DNA of 64,000 nt from Ptychodera flava (lineage: Eukaryota; Hemichordata; Enteropneusta; Ptychoderidae). Under the pieces are notes generated by a model that made no database searches, was not told the origin of the DNA, and was given only the letters and a program-made list of their open reading frames with translations. The DNA lies in the NCBI RefSeq assembly GCF_041260155.1, contig NC_091933.1:24709174-24773173 (forward strand), given 5' to 3'. The position numbers were made by a program, and so were the translations under genes. This document shows positions 47,654 through 60,300 of the stretch, one piece after another (within the stretch, counting starts at the first letter, position 1; each line of letters starts with the position of its first letter).

Positions 47654-49163
47654 GTGAGTACCTTTCAATAGAATGCAGGTTCCGATCATATTGAATATTT
47701 AGCGGTGAACATGTGTTAATTATTTCACATTTTGAAAATAAAAATAAACGATGTTTAAAATTTGATCTGTGCTGATTTATCTGATTTAATTTACTACTCA
47801 CAGACGTTCGCAGCCATCTGCATTACTCCCCTCTTGTCATATTCATTGGTTTATGCTGAAAATCCTGGTCTCTTTTTTTTGAATGGAGATGAATTAAATT
47901 AATTCTAACTATATTTAAGGGATAGTCTGTAACTTCATAATTTTGGCAGAAATTTTGTTCTTCGTACATCGACTACAGGTTTTTCTCTCTTTTCAAAATC
48001 ATGTTAGCCAGTATTGCAAATGTTATTCTATTTTCTAAAACACGTTCAAATGTCCAGTGTTCACAACCTGTATTATGTAAAGTCAGCATTGTTATTGTTG
48101 GTAAACACATTTTGGTCTGGACTAAACTTTAATTGAACACAATAACACGTGGACTTTTATAATATACATGCACACAAAGTGTATGTTGGTTGTATTGATA
48201 ATATCAACGAGCTAATTCAACTTAAATTTGTGAACCAATAAAGTAATACATAACAAAAATATTAACAAAATCAAAAACTTACAGCTTTACACTGTCACTT
48301 TAAAATGGCAAACCGTTGCTTCTGTATCCACTAAATATTTAAGTCTGAGAACAATTTAACTGGTAACCAGTGCATGTGACCCATGTGACATTTCTATTGT
48401 GCAAACATGAGTAATTTCACCTGAAAAACTTAACTCAAGTAAAAACAACTCTACACATGAGTGCTGCCTAATTTATTTTAAATTAAATAGACAATAGGGA
48501 TATGAAAACATGAGAATTGACAAACAAGTCAGTCCTTGGAGTTTATTAATGCATGTCTAAATTTTTACTGCCACATGTGTAAGCTACCATTCAATCCATT
48601 GACAATCTTCCCTTCTGTCATGAATTCAATAGGACTGCTAATGAATGGTTACTTCACATGGCTGAGCCTGATTTCACATGCATAGCTTGTGATGAATGTT
48701 CAAATTTTAACATGTCGTATTTCCAATACTGGCATGTGGCAGGTTGGGCTGCTATGGACTGCCTATTTTCCCTCAAATAGCCATGCCACCTGTTCCACAC
48801 AGTTATGTGGACTGGCTAATAGGCAGTTCAGTTTTTGTAAGGGAATATACTTGTCAGTATTGTGTTGTGCTATTTTAATCATAATATTGCTGATTTTACA
48901 CAGAACAACTGCATTGTGAGGTTCAAGACTTGGTATTTCATCACGCTACAAGAAGTTTAACAAGGAACTCCAACCTCAACAAGGAACAAAAATGCTGAAA
49001 AATATTCTCTGTCTGTCATGGTGTAAAAAATTTTGGTGGCCCACCCCTTACCTTCCTTGGAATTTTCATGGCCCACCCCAAGAACACTCATTTTTTTTCG
49101 TGGCCCCCCCATTTTCTCTTCCGCCCCCCCCCCCCCCCGCCGTTAATTGTGCTCGGTCCCTAA

Positions 49164-49881
49164 ATGCTAATGTTAATCTGTGCCTCAAAATGTGATGGTT
49201 AATTAACGAAAGTGGATTAACTTGTTGTTCTGCCACGTAATCCTTGGTAAACCTACAATGATTGACTTGCTTTTTGTGCAGAAAAAATTCCGTCGGCACT
49301 GAATTTAGGTGTCCAAAGAAGTGTTTCCTCCATTCATGGACAAGAAAATTGGTTCAGCACATTGATCAAACGAAATATAAGTTTGGCCACTAGATGGCGC
49401 CGTTCAAAGTAGTCCAAGTAGTAATTCATGGATGTAATACTAGTATATGGCCACAGGTTTGATAATTTTTGAATGATCAATGAGAATTTACAGAAAAAAT
49501 TGAAACAATCTTCATATGGCAACTTTTTTCTGTCAAGGCCGATTTTAGAGTTCGTTTTATTGGAGATGGTAGTACAGTGTCTATGACATACTTAGGATCC
49601 TATCTAGTTGTCGCCTGAAGCGATGCGTGCGTTTTTGTAAAGTGAACGAAAAGTATGTGTTTAAAGAAACAAAGTCATTTCGGCAAGCTTCTTTGCGTGA
49701 ACGCCTGGCATCTGCCCATTTTTGTTGGATGAAGGTGATATATGTTTCATCTTTGAATCCAGCAATTAAAACTCTGCCACATCGCTTTCACAAAAAACAG
49801 TTGCGATGCGATAACTGTACTGCATCGCATTTACAAAAGGCGTTTTATTCAGAGACTTGTACAAGGTATAACTAAAGATCT
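49164..49881. other. Spacer with an inverted repeat end
   Basis: Holds 49315-49358, an inverted copy of 44443-44488. Otherwise no gene or complete element is recognised. Confidence 0.55.
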
Positions 49882-50292
49882 TTAAGGATGTACGATCGGT
49901 AAAATTAAACGTAATGTCATTTCTCTAAATTGTCGATTTTTGGATTCTCCTTTGTAAGTATTATCAAAATGTGTGATAAAATATAGGGGTCACCGCGCTC
50001 GTTTTTGAGATACATGACCATGAATTTTGCCATTTATGAGAAAAAATGCCGAGTCGGCATTTTTTCACCAATGCATTTTATATGGAGGAAATAATTCAAT
50101 GCTGTTTATCTCAAAAGTTAGCGTGGTGACCATATCATTTTATTTGATCACTATTATTTATTTCTCTAGACTGAGCTTTGTGCAAATTTTCATGAAAATG
50201 ACAATAGTAGAAATTGATTTTCCAGCAAATTTCAATGTAATCCTATGGGAAGTGACAAATTCCACGCGCGCGTACCGCTCGTACATCCTTAA
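49882..50292. mobile_element. 403-bp TTAA-flanked MITE (GGATGTACG family)
   Basis: Element 49886-50288 with TTAA at 49882-49885 and 50289-50292. Inverted ends are GGATGTACGATCGGTA and TACCGCTCGTACATCC. Inside is a perfect 12-bp hairpin, AAAAAATGCCGA, one G, then its complement (about 50040-50064). It is non-coding; piggyBac- or Kolobok-type mobilisation is inferred from the target site. Confidence 0.75.
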
Positions 50293-52721
50293 ATGATGTT
50301 CTTGTTGTAGATCGTTATTAACATAAAAGGCAGCTTCCTCCATACTGGGCTGAGATTAGAAACTGTGTATAAGAAGCCCCTGTTGCGATGATACATCTTC
50401 CGCAAGGATTTGCTGTATAGCAATATACTCAGGTATTATCAACTAGGCTGTTCGTGCAAAAAGGTGTTCGTGCTCAGTTTTTCAGTGGGCGGGAGAAAAA
50501 TCAATATTTACTGTAGACGGGGAACAAATTTCATTTTATTCAGTTGGCGGGGAGAGAATTTTGACAGTTGGTACCGGAAAGTACGTATAGAGGGAGGGGA
50601 ATGCCGTGGTTTATAGAACTTCAGGACCTAACTTAAACGTTCCAAGGTATGCTGCTCGCACGGTTTTGCGTTGATCTGGGTTGCAAGCCTAGTGGGCATC
50701 TAGTGGGTAATGGGGAATTTCAGTAGTGGGGACGGGGCAGTGGGGAGCTTGAATTGTTGTTGGTAGTGGGGAGCGGGCAGACCATAGATACTAGAGGGCA
50801 GTGGGCATCAAAATTCATTTGGGGCATATTTCCGTATTTGCCAGACGGAGGGCAGTTACGAACAGCTCTACTTTTCCCTCCAAATTTTAGTTCAAGGTCA
50901 AAAATAATTGAAATCGGTATATCAGCCTTCAAAACATGTCTTGTGATGATTTTGCAAAAATGATGAAATTTGCCAGTTTGCGGCACCCGTATACTGTATA
51001 TCATAACCTCTTGGAGCACTCGCATTGGATATAGGGCAATACATTATTTACCGCGGTTTTTAACTTGTCGATTTTTTTCCACTCCATCTAGTCGGGAAGA
51101 ATGAGGAACTTTACGACGTAGATTTTTGACTCCCGTTTTAGACTTTTGTGCGACTTATGACCCCCTCATTTTGAATATAATGTAGAGTTTTTGCATCAGT
51201 ATTAGGCCAAATATGTAGGCTATTGACTCCTATAGCATTAAAGAAATTTATAGACAGTCTGAAGTGTCGACATCGTATACTCACATCGATTCAGAGCTGA
51301 ATGCCCTCCCTCGGGTCATAACCTATTTATTGGACATTGGTTTTCAATTTCCGCAAGAAGTTATGAGGAACCATATGAAATCATACGACAGAAGCCAACT
51401 ACCAGCAATCTCACTATGGTAGTTTAGGAGCGGTTTTCTTTTACCCGCGAAACGCCAATATCCAGGTCATGTTCACTCCTGACACATAAAATCCTCTATA
51501 TAAGCTTATAGCTCTGACATCCTGTGATTTAACACACCCTAAAAAAAGGATCGACAGTGGTTGTATTGCCCACCGTCTATGAAGATGTTAGTTTACATGT
51601 AGAATCGGTCTAGGAAATCATACTGTAATTCAACGTGTTTTAAACTTCAGGTACAACAACTTGAAGCTTCATACGAGGTCAGACTGTACCAGAAATAACT
51701 GAATTTCCATTCAGTAATTTTGTCATGACATAAATGATGTCATTATATATTCCCTCGATGGAACAGTGACATGGCAGTTTGTAATTCAAGGCTAAAGATA
51801 AAGCGGGCTCTTATCGTTTTTCTGCCACAATCAAAGATCCCCTCCATCGGTCAAAAGAATGTTAGCAACTCCCGGGAACAGAAATCAATATGACTTCCCA
51901 AGGTAAGAGAATTTGGAGGCAGACTCACCTGACACCTGCTCAGGATGTGAACGGCGTTTTAATCGCAAGTTTCTTCATATAAACCCCGAGAGCAAATAGC
52001 GAATATGGATAGCAGATTTCACTACATCAAAAGGTCGAACACATTTTATTTATAATTATGTCAGTTTTATTGAAATGTTTATCACTTTAACATTCCTTAT
52101 TCACAGACCCAGCATGTCGATATGCCAAATTAATTTCAGTGGCAGATGATGACTTACGTTTTTCGTCTAATCCTGGTAGCGAAGGGAAGAATAAGTATGC
52201 TTGTTTCTGTTCCAGGGTCTGTGAAACATACACATACTCAACTATCATATTGAGCTTTACTGACGCCCCGCTGCTACAAAAAGTCCAGCCTCTTGTGGTG
52301 ACGTTTCAAGGTGTTGTCGAAGAGAGGCTAGAGAGGTTCACGATGATAAATTGTCATAGCGCCTTGCTTGTGTCCTATGTAAAGTTGTAATGTTAATGCA
52401 CAATGTTAGCTATGTGCCTGTTATCATAATTGTGTCTGAGCAAATGTATGCGCCAGAGTTCAGTTTCGACTGTAATCCCGTTCGAAAACAAATCTTTCCC
52501 TTTGATCGAAAAAAACATGATCTTGTAAACCTGCGAGAGTTGTGTTGAATAAACACGTGAACAACGGAGAGTATGATGTATGTCTATAAATCTAAAGAGA
52601 ACATCTGTTAATCGTCGTCAAAAAATAATTTTGATGATATGAACCGATTTTTACTCCCATCGAAGAACAATAGATGTAACTTGAGATGGCCTGCCCGGGG
52701 ATCTGGCGATTCGGAAGTTTT
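50293..52721. other. Intergenic DNA with a G-rich patch
   Basis: G-rich sequence at 50690-50830 includes four GGGG runs within 50712-50745, able in principle to form a G-quadruplex. No gene is recognised in the rest. A short ATG plus donor near 51888 has no support from a convincing second exon. Confidence 0.5.
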
Positions 52722-53250
52722 TTAATTATGCATACAAATCGATAAACGGCATAACAATGATTTATCGATATCAATGCGCCGTCCGATAATGAAAATTGTT
52801 CTGTTTTTTCAACAGATTTTTGTAAGAGACTATATAATAAAACATTTTAGCCCAAACAAGGGATTGTGCACCCTAGAGGTAGGAGACCATCCTACCCCCT
52901 CCCCTGACGTCGAGGTAAAAGGTCACCTACCTCCGAGCAATTAGTCCCTTGCTTGGATTATAACAAATTATATTATAGCTTTGTCAGAACCAGTGAATTT
53001 TGTGACGTCATCCCCAAGATTGTTACTGACTATGTATCCGATTGTCCAATATTATGGCCCACAATGTTTTCTACATCTTCAAATTTCCTGGCATTGCCAA
53101 AACTATAAAATGATAGCAATAACGTACCCCTCCTCGTCCAAAACGGACTCATTCATGCAAACTTTCGTCCATTAAGGTTCGGGATGGGGTACATTATTGC
53201 GTAAATACATGTACATTATAGGCACACAGGCTCATACATTCTTTGTATAA
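52722..53250 (+). repeat. Dispersed repeat interrupted by another repeat
   Basis: 52722-52976 and 53212-53250 align with one continuous block at 54472-54760, sharing ATCAATGCGCCGTCCGAT and TACATTATAGGCACA. The 52977-53211 interval is missing from the sister copy and is instead a copy of the 44165-44490 repeat. So that repeat was inserted into this one. Confidence 0.6.
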
Positions 53251-54471
53251 ACAGTAGTGATTTTTAGGTTTCTTTAGTAAACGGAAACAAATGTCTCCCT
53301 GCTCTTCAAATGGTTTTCTGATTTGAAACTTCAGAATGCTCGTATAACCAGCAATCGACTTAATAATCAAAATGTTTTGTTTTGTTGTTCATTGCTAGCA
53401 AGTGGCTCTTTGTTGTCAAAAAAGATCTTTTTTTATCATTTAGGACTTTTGCTTTCATTGTGATTCCCAGCTTCGTGACTTCGCATTTTCACATGCTTTG
53501 TAATCAGCTTTATAAATAGTAACCCCAGGCAAAGTAACAATACTAATGACGTACATTTTTTCAACCTTTTTACCCTTAACAAGACCCTGGCGGTTCTTTC
53601 GTAACATTGACGTAAAAATGTCTAAATCAGTCGTGTGCGGCAAAGGTCCATACTGGCAAAAGTATGTTTTGTTATAATGTGCTTCGTGCTTTTTTTGTAC
53701 GTGAATCCCTGTTTGAATAGAAAGCAGCCTGCATACGGAGATACACAAGAATTACGTTCTGTATAGGCTTAAACATGAATCTTTTGAACCTACGAATTGC
53801 TTTTTTAACTTCCTAGCAACACTCGCTATAGATTGTCGTCAGCTTCATGACACATAATAGCACCGTTCCCTCTGGACAGGGGAATTTTTTCTGCCCGACT
53901 TCGTTTGCCTGAATTAACATACTCTACATGCTGTGTACAATAACAGCGCCCCTACGCCTTAGGTAATGGATTCACTGTAAAACTCCAGTTCTTTCAATCG
54001 TGGAGGATGAATGTAATTATCGAATTTATTAGATGCAGAGAGAAAATAATTGATAGCACAAAAATATCGTAAATTTCCAACGCAAGAAATAAAAGTGTAT
54101 AATTTGTTTTAGGGTCTCAAGATATGTACACATTCACGAATATTAATTATCTTTGTATCATACAAAGATCTTTTAATAAATGAGACAATTCCATGAACGA
54201 AATGCATCGAGTTTTAGCTATTTGCCCTTTTCCCACCGACAATTCTATCTCTGAGTAAATGTATAAAATTCTATTATGTGATGGGATGATCGGTCTTAGC
54301 CTTAGAAATAAACATTTATTTCATGCCTCGTATATCGAATAGCTTGTTGATGACATTAGCGGGCCGCATAGTCATAATTTGACTAAAAGTGGACCGGAAC
54401 TATTTTCAGCTTCACGACTTAGGGATTTAAAAATGATCAAATGACGTTTTACATAGAAAATTCTGTTTGAC
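53251..54471. other. Intergenic DNA, nothing recognised
   Basis: AT-rich. A 97-codon minus-strand frame at 53455-53748 has no recognisable motif or splice context. Confidence 0.55.
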
Positions 54472-54760
54472 AAAATTATGTATAAAAATCGATAAATGGC
54501 ATAAAGATGATTTTAATATATCAATGCGCCGTCCGATGATGTAAATTGTTCTATTTTTTCATCAGACTTTTGTTAGAGAACTACATAATAAAACATTGTA
54601 GCCTAATAAACAATATACCCTCGAGGCAGGAGACCGATGCCACCCCACCCCACCACCCGGACGTTTGGTAAACGGTCTCTCAAGCACACAGTCCCTTATT
54701 TGGGCTACGATATATAGTACATTATAGGCACAAACGCCCATACATTGCGTCTTTCTTTTT
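54472..54760 (+). repeat. Dispersed repeat, uninterrupted sister copy
   Basis: Same family as 52722-53250, diverged by many substitutions, without the internal insertion. Confidence 0.6.
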
Positions 54761-55059
54761 CAATGCGCATAAGCGTGCGCATCGTGATGTGTACAGGCGC
54801 ACGGTCGGTTTACGATACGTTTTGCGAACATCTGACTGCCTTGCACGAACCTTAATCATATTTAATGTTTTACAAAACGTTTCGATGTCGTGCAAAATGC
54901 GTGAACCCACAAAACCATCAAAGCCCCAAAAAAGCCATTCATCTGCGCCTGCCTATAGTTTGTTCAAATTATTAATGAATAACACAATCCGCTGAATCAC
55001 CTCTTCTTTTCCAGCCTTTATGAATGACGCATCGATTGAGTGATAGCTTCCATACAAGT

Positions 55060-55211
55060 CGCTCGATGCGCATGCGCTCATTGCTAACCGAGTGAGAATG
55101 AATCGCAATAAAACCCTGAAAGCCCCGGTTGTTGGAGCTCATTAGTTGTCTGAGGTTGTAACGACGTTGTTCCGTCAACTCAATCGGCCTTACATGACAT
55201 CTGTGAAAAGG
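55060..55211 (+). promoter_or_regulatory. Possible promoter and first exon with NRF1 motif
   Basis: A perfect NRF1-type palindrome, GCGCATGCGC, lies at 55068-55077 in a locally CpG-bearing stretch. A good splice donor, GTAAGT, starts at 55212. This could be the promoter and non-coding first exon of the gene whose start codon is at 63767. The link is inference only, since the intron would be 8.5 kb and contain a transposon. Confidence 0.3.
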
Positions 55212-57303
55212 GTAAGTCAAGGAAAAGATATCATTCGAACTATTTTTTCCGATGAAACAAAGTAAGAACAACGCAAGACAGATTTAAGGAGGTAAATTTT
55301 TAAAGGAAAAATTCAATTACATCTTAGAGTTCTGCTCGTCCTAATTACTCCAGAGTAAGATATGGTTTGCATGCATAATCGTATACATGTTCCAGTACAA
55401 GCTGTCGAGAGAATTTCATCGTTTATCGAATTTATTGCCGCAAATTATAAAGCCGGGCTGCGATAACTGAAGAGCGCGCGGTTTAGGATACCGCGGAAAG
55501 TTAAGAGCACAGTCATGTTCTGTTTTTAATGAAAGTGTGTTCAACGTGGGCAAAGTTCACACAGTGTATGGTTGCCCCTTCGCAGGGACATGTCGCCGTT
55601 CATTTACATTTAATTTAGCTAAATTAAGGACTGGATGTATAATGATGAATTTCATTTTGAATGTATTGATACAACGATGTCGACATGTAAAGCCGTCTCA
55701 TATTCTTTTGAGAGAGCGGACTTCCAAGTCCAACGAGCCATGACCCTTTCAGTAACTCATCACCATAGCTGCCAAGATGAATCAGATGCATTCGTCGTTC
55801 AGAATAAGTAAGAGCAAATGTAAGCTGTTCAAACAACATGTCACGCGTGACCTAATTTTCTCAGTGTCTCGTTCAAATGGTATCGTTTATCCAGATATTC
55901 ACACCCATGTGTTTTACAGTGGTTACAGTTATATGTAATAACCAAAGGATGGTGTATGTATGCATTTACAGCATAACTATAAAAAGAAGTGTTTCCATTG
56001 ATCCGTATTTCAGGGGACTCCGAGTAGAGACCCCGTTTTTGTTTTGAATCCTTCAAATTTCACACGTTTCAGAGTATGACTATGATTTAACATGGTGTCA
56101 CTGAGCACGGTGTATAAATCGCTGGTTCTTTCAATTTAAATACTACAGTCATGAGTAATGTGTTTCCAGCTTACGTTTCTGTGCATCTGCCGATAGGTGT
56201 TCTCTAGCAATAATTACAGCCTCCGACATCCATGCGTTAAATTGGTCCACAAAAAGAAATGTACCCATGGTTTGATTGATGTTGTAAGAGTACCCAAGGC
56301 GAGGTCGGGCAATCATTGCCATGTGCGACAACTGAGAATAAATCGTGTGAACATACGCATTTCGTGTTTATCTTCAGGAATTTTCAACGTGAGGGATGAG
56401 ATGCTTGTATAGAATGCGCTAAAAATATAGTCCAATCGTCGATGCCAGGCGTACTGACTGACTGACTCAGAAATAATCTGACCTATATAGAGGAAAGGCA
56501 CATATAGGCCTACTTTTGAAAAAGGGAGGCCCACGTCCACAAGAAGGCTTCACATCGAAAGAGGGCCCCAAAACATGCTTCGATGTGACAGGCGAGGGAA
56601 TAACAGCCATTCCGGAGAGACTATCACGAGTTCGCGAGATCGATTGAGTTCACCAATTTTTTGTCTATTCTTCAAATCATCATGCAACTAGTCTCCTACG
56701 ATGTTACATTTGAAGAACACATCACTGAAGTACACATAGGTAGCGAATTGAAGATTTGCAAAGCCGCACCCTATTTAATAGAATTCCGTCTACCAAATCG
56801 TTTCCGTCATTCCTGCCCTGGTGGATCAAAATGACATGAAAAGAATTGAAAGATGCACTGTGGAGATTATAGCTCTTGTAGGTTATGCAGAAAGATGACC
56901 ATGACCCGGTATTAGCGCAGAGATGAAACCTATTTCACTTGAAGAAAGTTAATCCTTGTCTAAATATCAGCGTATACTTTCGACAACGAAGGGAAGGCGG
57001 GCTCACAGGAGGCAAACCTCACAACGAGAAAGCTTTCATTCGCATATTTGTAAATTTTCATGTTTTCGGATGAATCGCAAAACATCGAGATCACTGGTCA
57101 ACATGAGTTACAATTGAAAAATGAATCCTTTGTACAATGAACTATCCTCATCCCATAAAATGAAATTTCACCTTTTCATTATAAACGGTTGACCAAGATT
57201 GGGAAAACCCTCCGGGTGGAATAACACAACACGACAGCTGTCTTTGGGAGTGTCGTCTCACTTGAAAAAAGTAGCGTTGAGTTCATTTTTTACACACTCT
57301 ACG
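55212..57303. other. Intergenic or intronic DNA, nothing recognised
   Basis: No convincing exon, RNA gene or complete repeat seen up to the second large transposon. Confidence 0.5.
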
Positions 57304-57306
57304 TAA

Positions 57307-60300
57307 GGGAACGAGCACAATTAACGGCGGGGGGGGGGGCTGGAAGAGAAAATATGTGGTGCAAAAATTTTTTACAGGCCCCCCCCCTAACACCAGCAAA
57401 AATTTTAGTGGCCCCCCCATCACCGGCAACAAAATTTTTGTGGCCCCCCCCCGAAAAAAAAGAAAGATTACATGGGTACAAAGTTGTACACATATATATA
57501 ATCCTTATAACTTTTAATATATGCTTTAGTGAAAACAACATTCTTGCATTCTTGAAATAAATAATAAACAAATAAATATATAAATAATAAACAAATAACA
57601 TATGTTCAAGCTTTACTACTTGTAACACCTACAGCTAGCTTATAGAACAGGAATGCCTGTCAGTACCATGTGAAATTAGCATTCACATGGCTAGTTGGCA
57701 TGGCTAACTGTATGTGCATAGGGAATAGGCAGTTAGGCAGTACACATTCATTTCAGCTAGCCATTCACATAAATGTGAACGAATGGTTATTTTGAATAAC
57801 GAATGGTTATTTTGAACTGTTCACATGTATGTGAACGAACGGTTATTTTGAATGCACATATGAATGACAGGGTCATCCTGGCAGAAAAAGAGCACCATGA
57901 AAAGTACTGATTTGACACCAGATTTTACTTTTATTGATGTTGCTGTTACGAATTTGGTAAACATTGTTACATTTGCATGTTTGCAAGGTGTAAGCAAATA
58001 TCAAATAAGTGAAATCAAATTCCAGTGAAATCAAGTACTTTTTACACAGGCTCTTTTAGTGTACATGTATTATATGATACAATTGGTTAGAGATGTAATT
58101 TAACCATATTTGGCCTAAAACTAAGACAGGCCAAACAGAGTTAAAAGCAACTCAGACTCACCTGATCACAGCAAACACAAGCAGACTCACCTTTCCAAAC
58201 GTTCAAAATAAAAAGCACAAAATAGGCCTATATCTGTAAGTCTGATGACCAATTTAATAAATTTTTGGCTTCAACAAATTTCATAGACACAGTGAAAAGT
58301 GATTTAGTCAAAGATTAGTTTTTAAAAGAGTTCATTTAGCTCTGGCCAAGTCTCGTCTTTCATGTCCTATTTTGTTTTGAAATTTGATATTGAAGACTTC
58401 TTTAGGTAGGTCATGATTATTCTTGCCGAATTTTTCTTGGGCCTTGGCTGATATGCACACTGAAATGAAACAGAAAGAAGAGAATGAACTTAGCAACATT
58501 TATTAAGACAACAAATTTACAATACAGTTTCAGAACATGTGTGTGATTTGTTACATACACATAGAGGAATTTTTTACATGCATCTTTGCGAGTGCAAAAT
58601 TAACACATTAAAAGTGTAACATATCTAGAAATGTATTGGGCTTGTGTAAGTTGTATTGACTTGACTAGTTGTTGCCACTGGCCCTCAAGCTTAGGTTAAA
58701 AATGTCGGGCCATATACAAAGCCAAGCTTCCCAGGGAAACATCGATGTGCAGAGAAAAGCCTCTCTATAAGGCATACTAATTTCGTAATTGCCCTTTATA
58801 AATATGCATTTCAAATACTTACCGGATCAATGGAAAATTATCGTCCACGGCGACTTGCTATCTCGGTCACTGCATCCAACAATGTCGCGGGGAAATGTCC
58901 ACCGAAACATACATAGACCTAACTCACTTGCTGTTTTGACTAAAAATGTGTCGTCACTGGGGGAAGAAATGACTGAGAAATCAGCCATAATTCGTAAGAT
59001 TCAGCTGGAGATTTGAACAGCCGTTAATACTTGAAAAAACTATGCGTTATCTCATTTGAGAGATGCAACGCATAATGTGTCCGATAACGATCGCGTGGGA
59101 ACACAAAGCATTGGTCAAATTCGAAAGGTCAAGGGTCGTGACCGTCGCAAAATTTTGACATTTCAAGTACGCGTAAACTGTTCTTTTAGATTTTTCTAAT
59201 AAGCAAAAAATGACTTTATATGAAGAGATCAGTTAAAATACGGAAGTCCAGCACACTAAGCCAGCACACTAAGTGAACCCCGTTGCAATACTGATCAGCC
59301 TTGTAAATTCCAGTATACTCATTTACGGGACCCTTACGTTCATACCCTGTTGCGTGCCGTCCACTCTCGGAAACGCAACTCTTTCCAAAGTCACGACATC
59401 ATACATCGTCAGAACCGTTAGTCGATCCGGCTCGATTTTTGAACGGTTTGGGGATGAACAGTACCTGTACTGCGTTTCCATTAAGTTTTTATGTAAGTTG
59501 TGATCGCGAAAGTTTTACAATGGCAGATGCAGAACCGTCGCAAGTGTGTTCGTCGTTGTGTGATGATCTGACAAAATTTATTGACAGATCCAACCATGTG
59601 AGTACCTTTCAATAGAATGCAGGTTCCGATCATATTGAATATTTAGCGGTGAACATGTGTTAATTATTTCACATTTTGAAAATAAAAATAAACGATGTTT
59701 AAAATTTGATCTGTGCTGATTTATCTGATTTAATTTACTACTCACAGACGTTCGCAGCCATCTGCATTACTTCCCTCTTGTCATATTCATTGGTTTATGC
59801 TGAAAATCCTGGTCTCTTTTTTTTTGAATGGAGATGAATTAAATTAATTCTAACTATATTTAAGGGATAGTCTGTAACTTCATAATTTTGGCAGAAATTT
59901 TGTTCTTCGTACATCGACTACAGGTTTTTCTCTCTTTTCAAAATCATGTTAGCCAGTATTGCAAATGTTATTCTATTTTCTAAAACACGTTCAAATGTCC
60001 AGTGTTCACAACCTGTATTATGTAAAGTCAGCATTGTTATTGTTGGTAAACACATTTTGGTCTGGACTAAACTTTAATTGAACACAATAACACGTGGACT
60101 TTTATAATATACATGCACACAAAGTGTATGTTGGTTGTATTGATAATATCAACGAGCTAATTCAACTTAAATTTGTGAACCAATAAAGTAATACATAACA
60201 AAAATATTAACAAAATCAAAACTTACAGCTTTACACTGTCACTTTAAAATGGCAAACCGTTGCTTCTGTATCCACTAAATATTTAAGTCTGAGAACAATT

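Larger units (their letters stand above)
45312..49160 (+). mobile_element. 3.85-kb TAA-flanked inverted-repeat transposon, copy 1
   Basis: Inverted termini of about 24 bp: the left GGGAACGAGCACAATTAACG matches the complement of the right end with one mismatch. TAA lies immediately outside both ends (45309-45311 and 49161-49163). A TWA target duplication suggests a PIF/Harbinger-type mobiliser, but no transposase is seen, so the element is probably non-autonomous. Inside the left end is a G tract of 67 bases (45334-45400). Near both ends are 30-35 bp direct units containing AAAATTTT then GTGGCCC and a C run. Nearly identical to 57307-61098. Confidence 0.85.

Noticed and set aside
51888-52140. 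ATG followed by a GTAAGA donor, with possible acceptors near 52.1 kb
   Set aside because: The implied exons are only a few codons long and the joined product resembles nothing; not enough support.
53455-53748. 97-codon minus-strand frame
   Set aside because: No recognised motif, no splice context and no repeat copy; it fits chance in AT-rich DNA.
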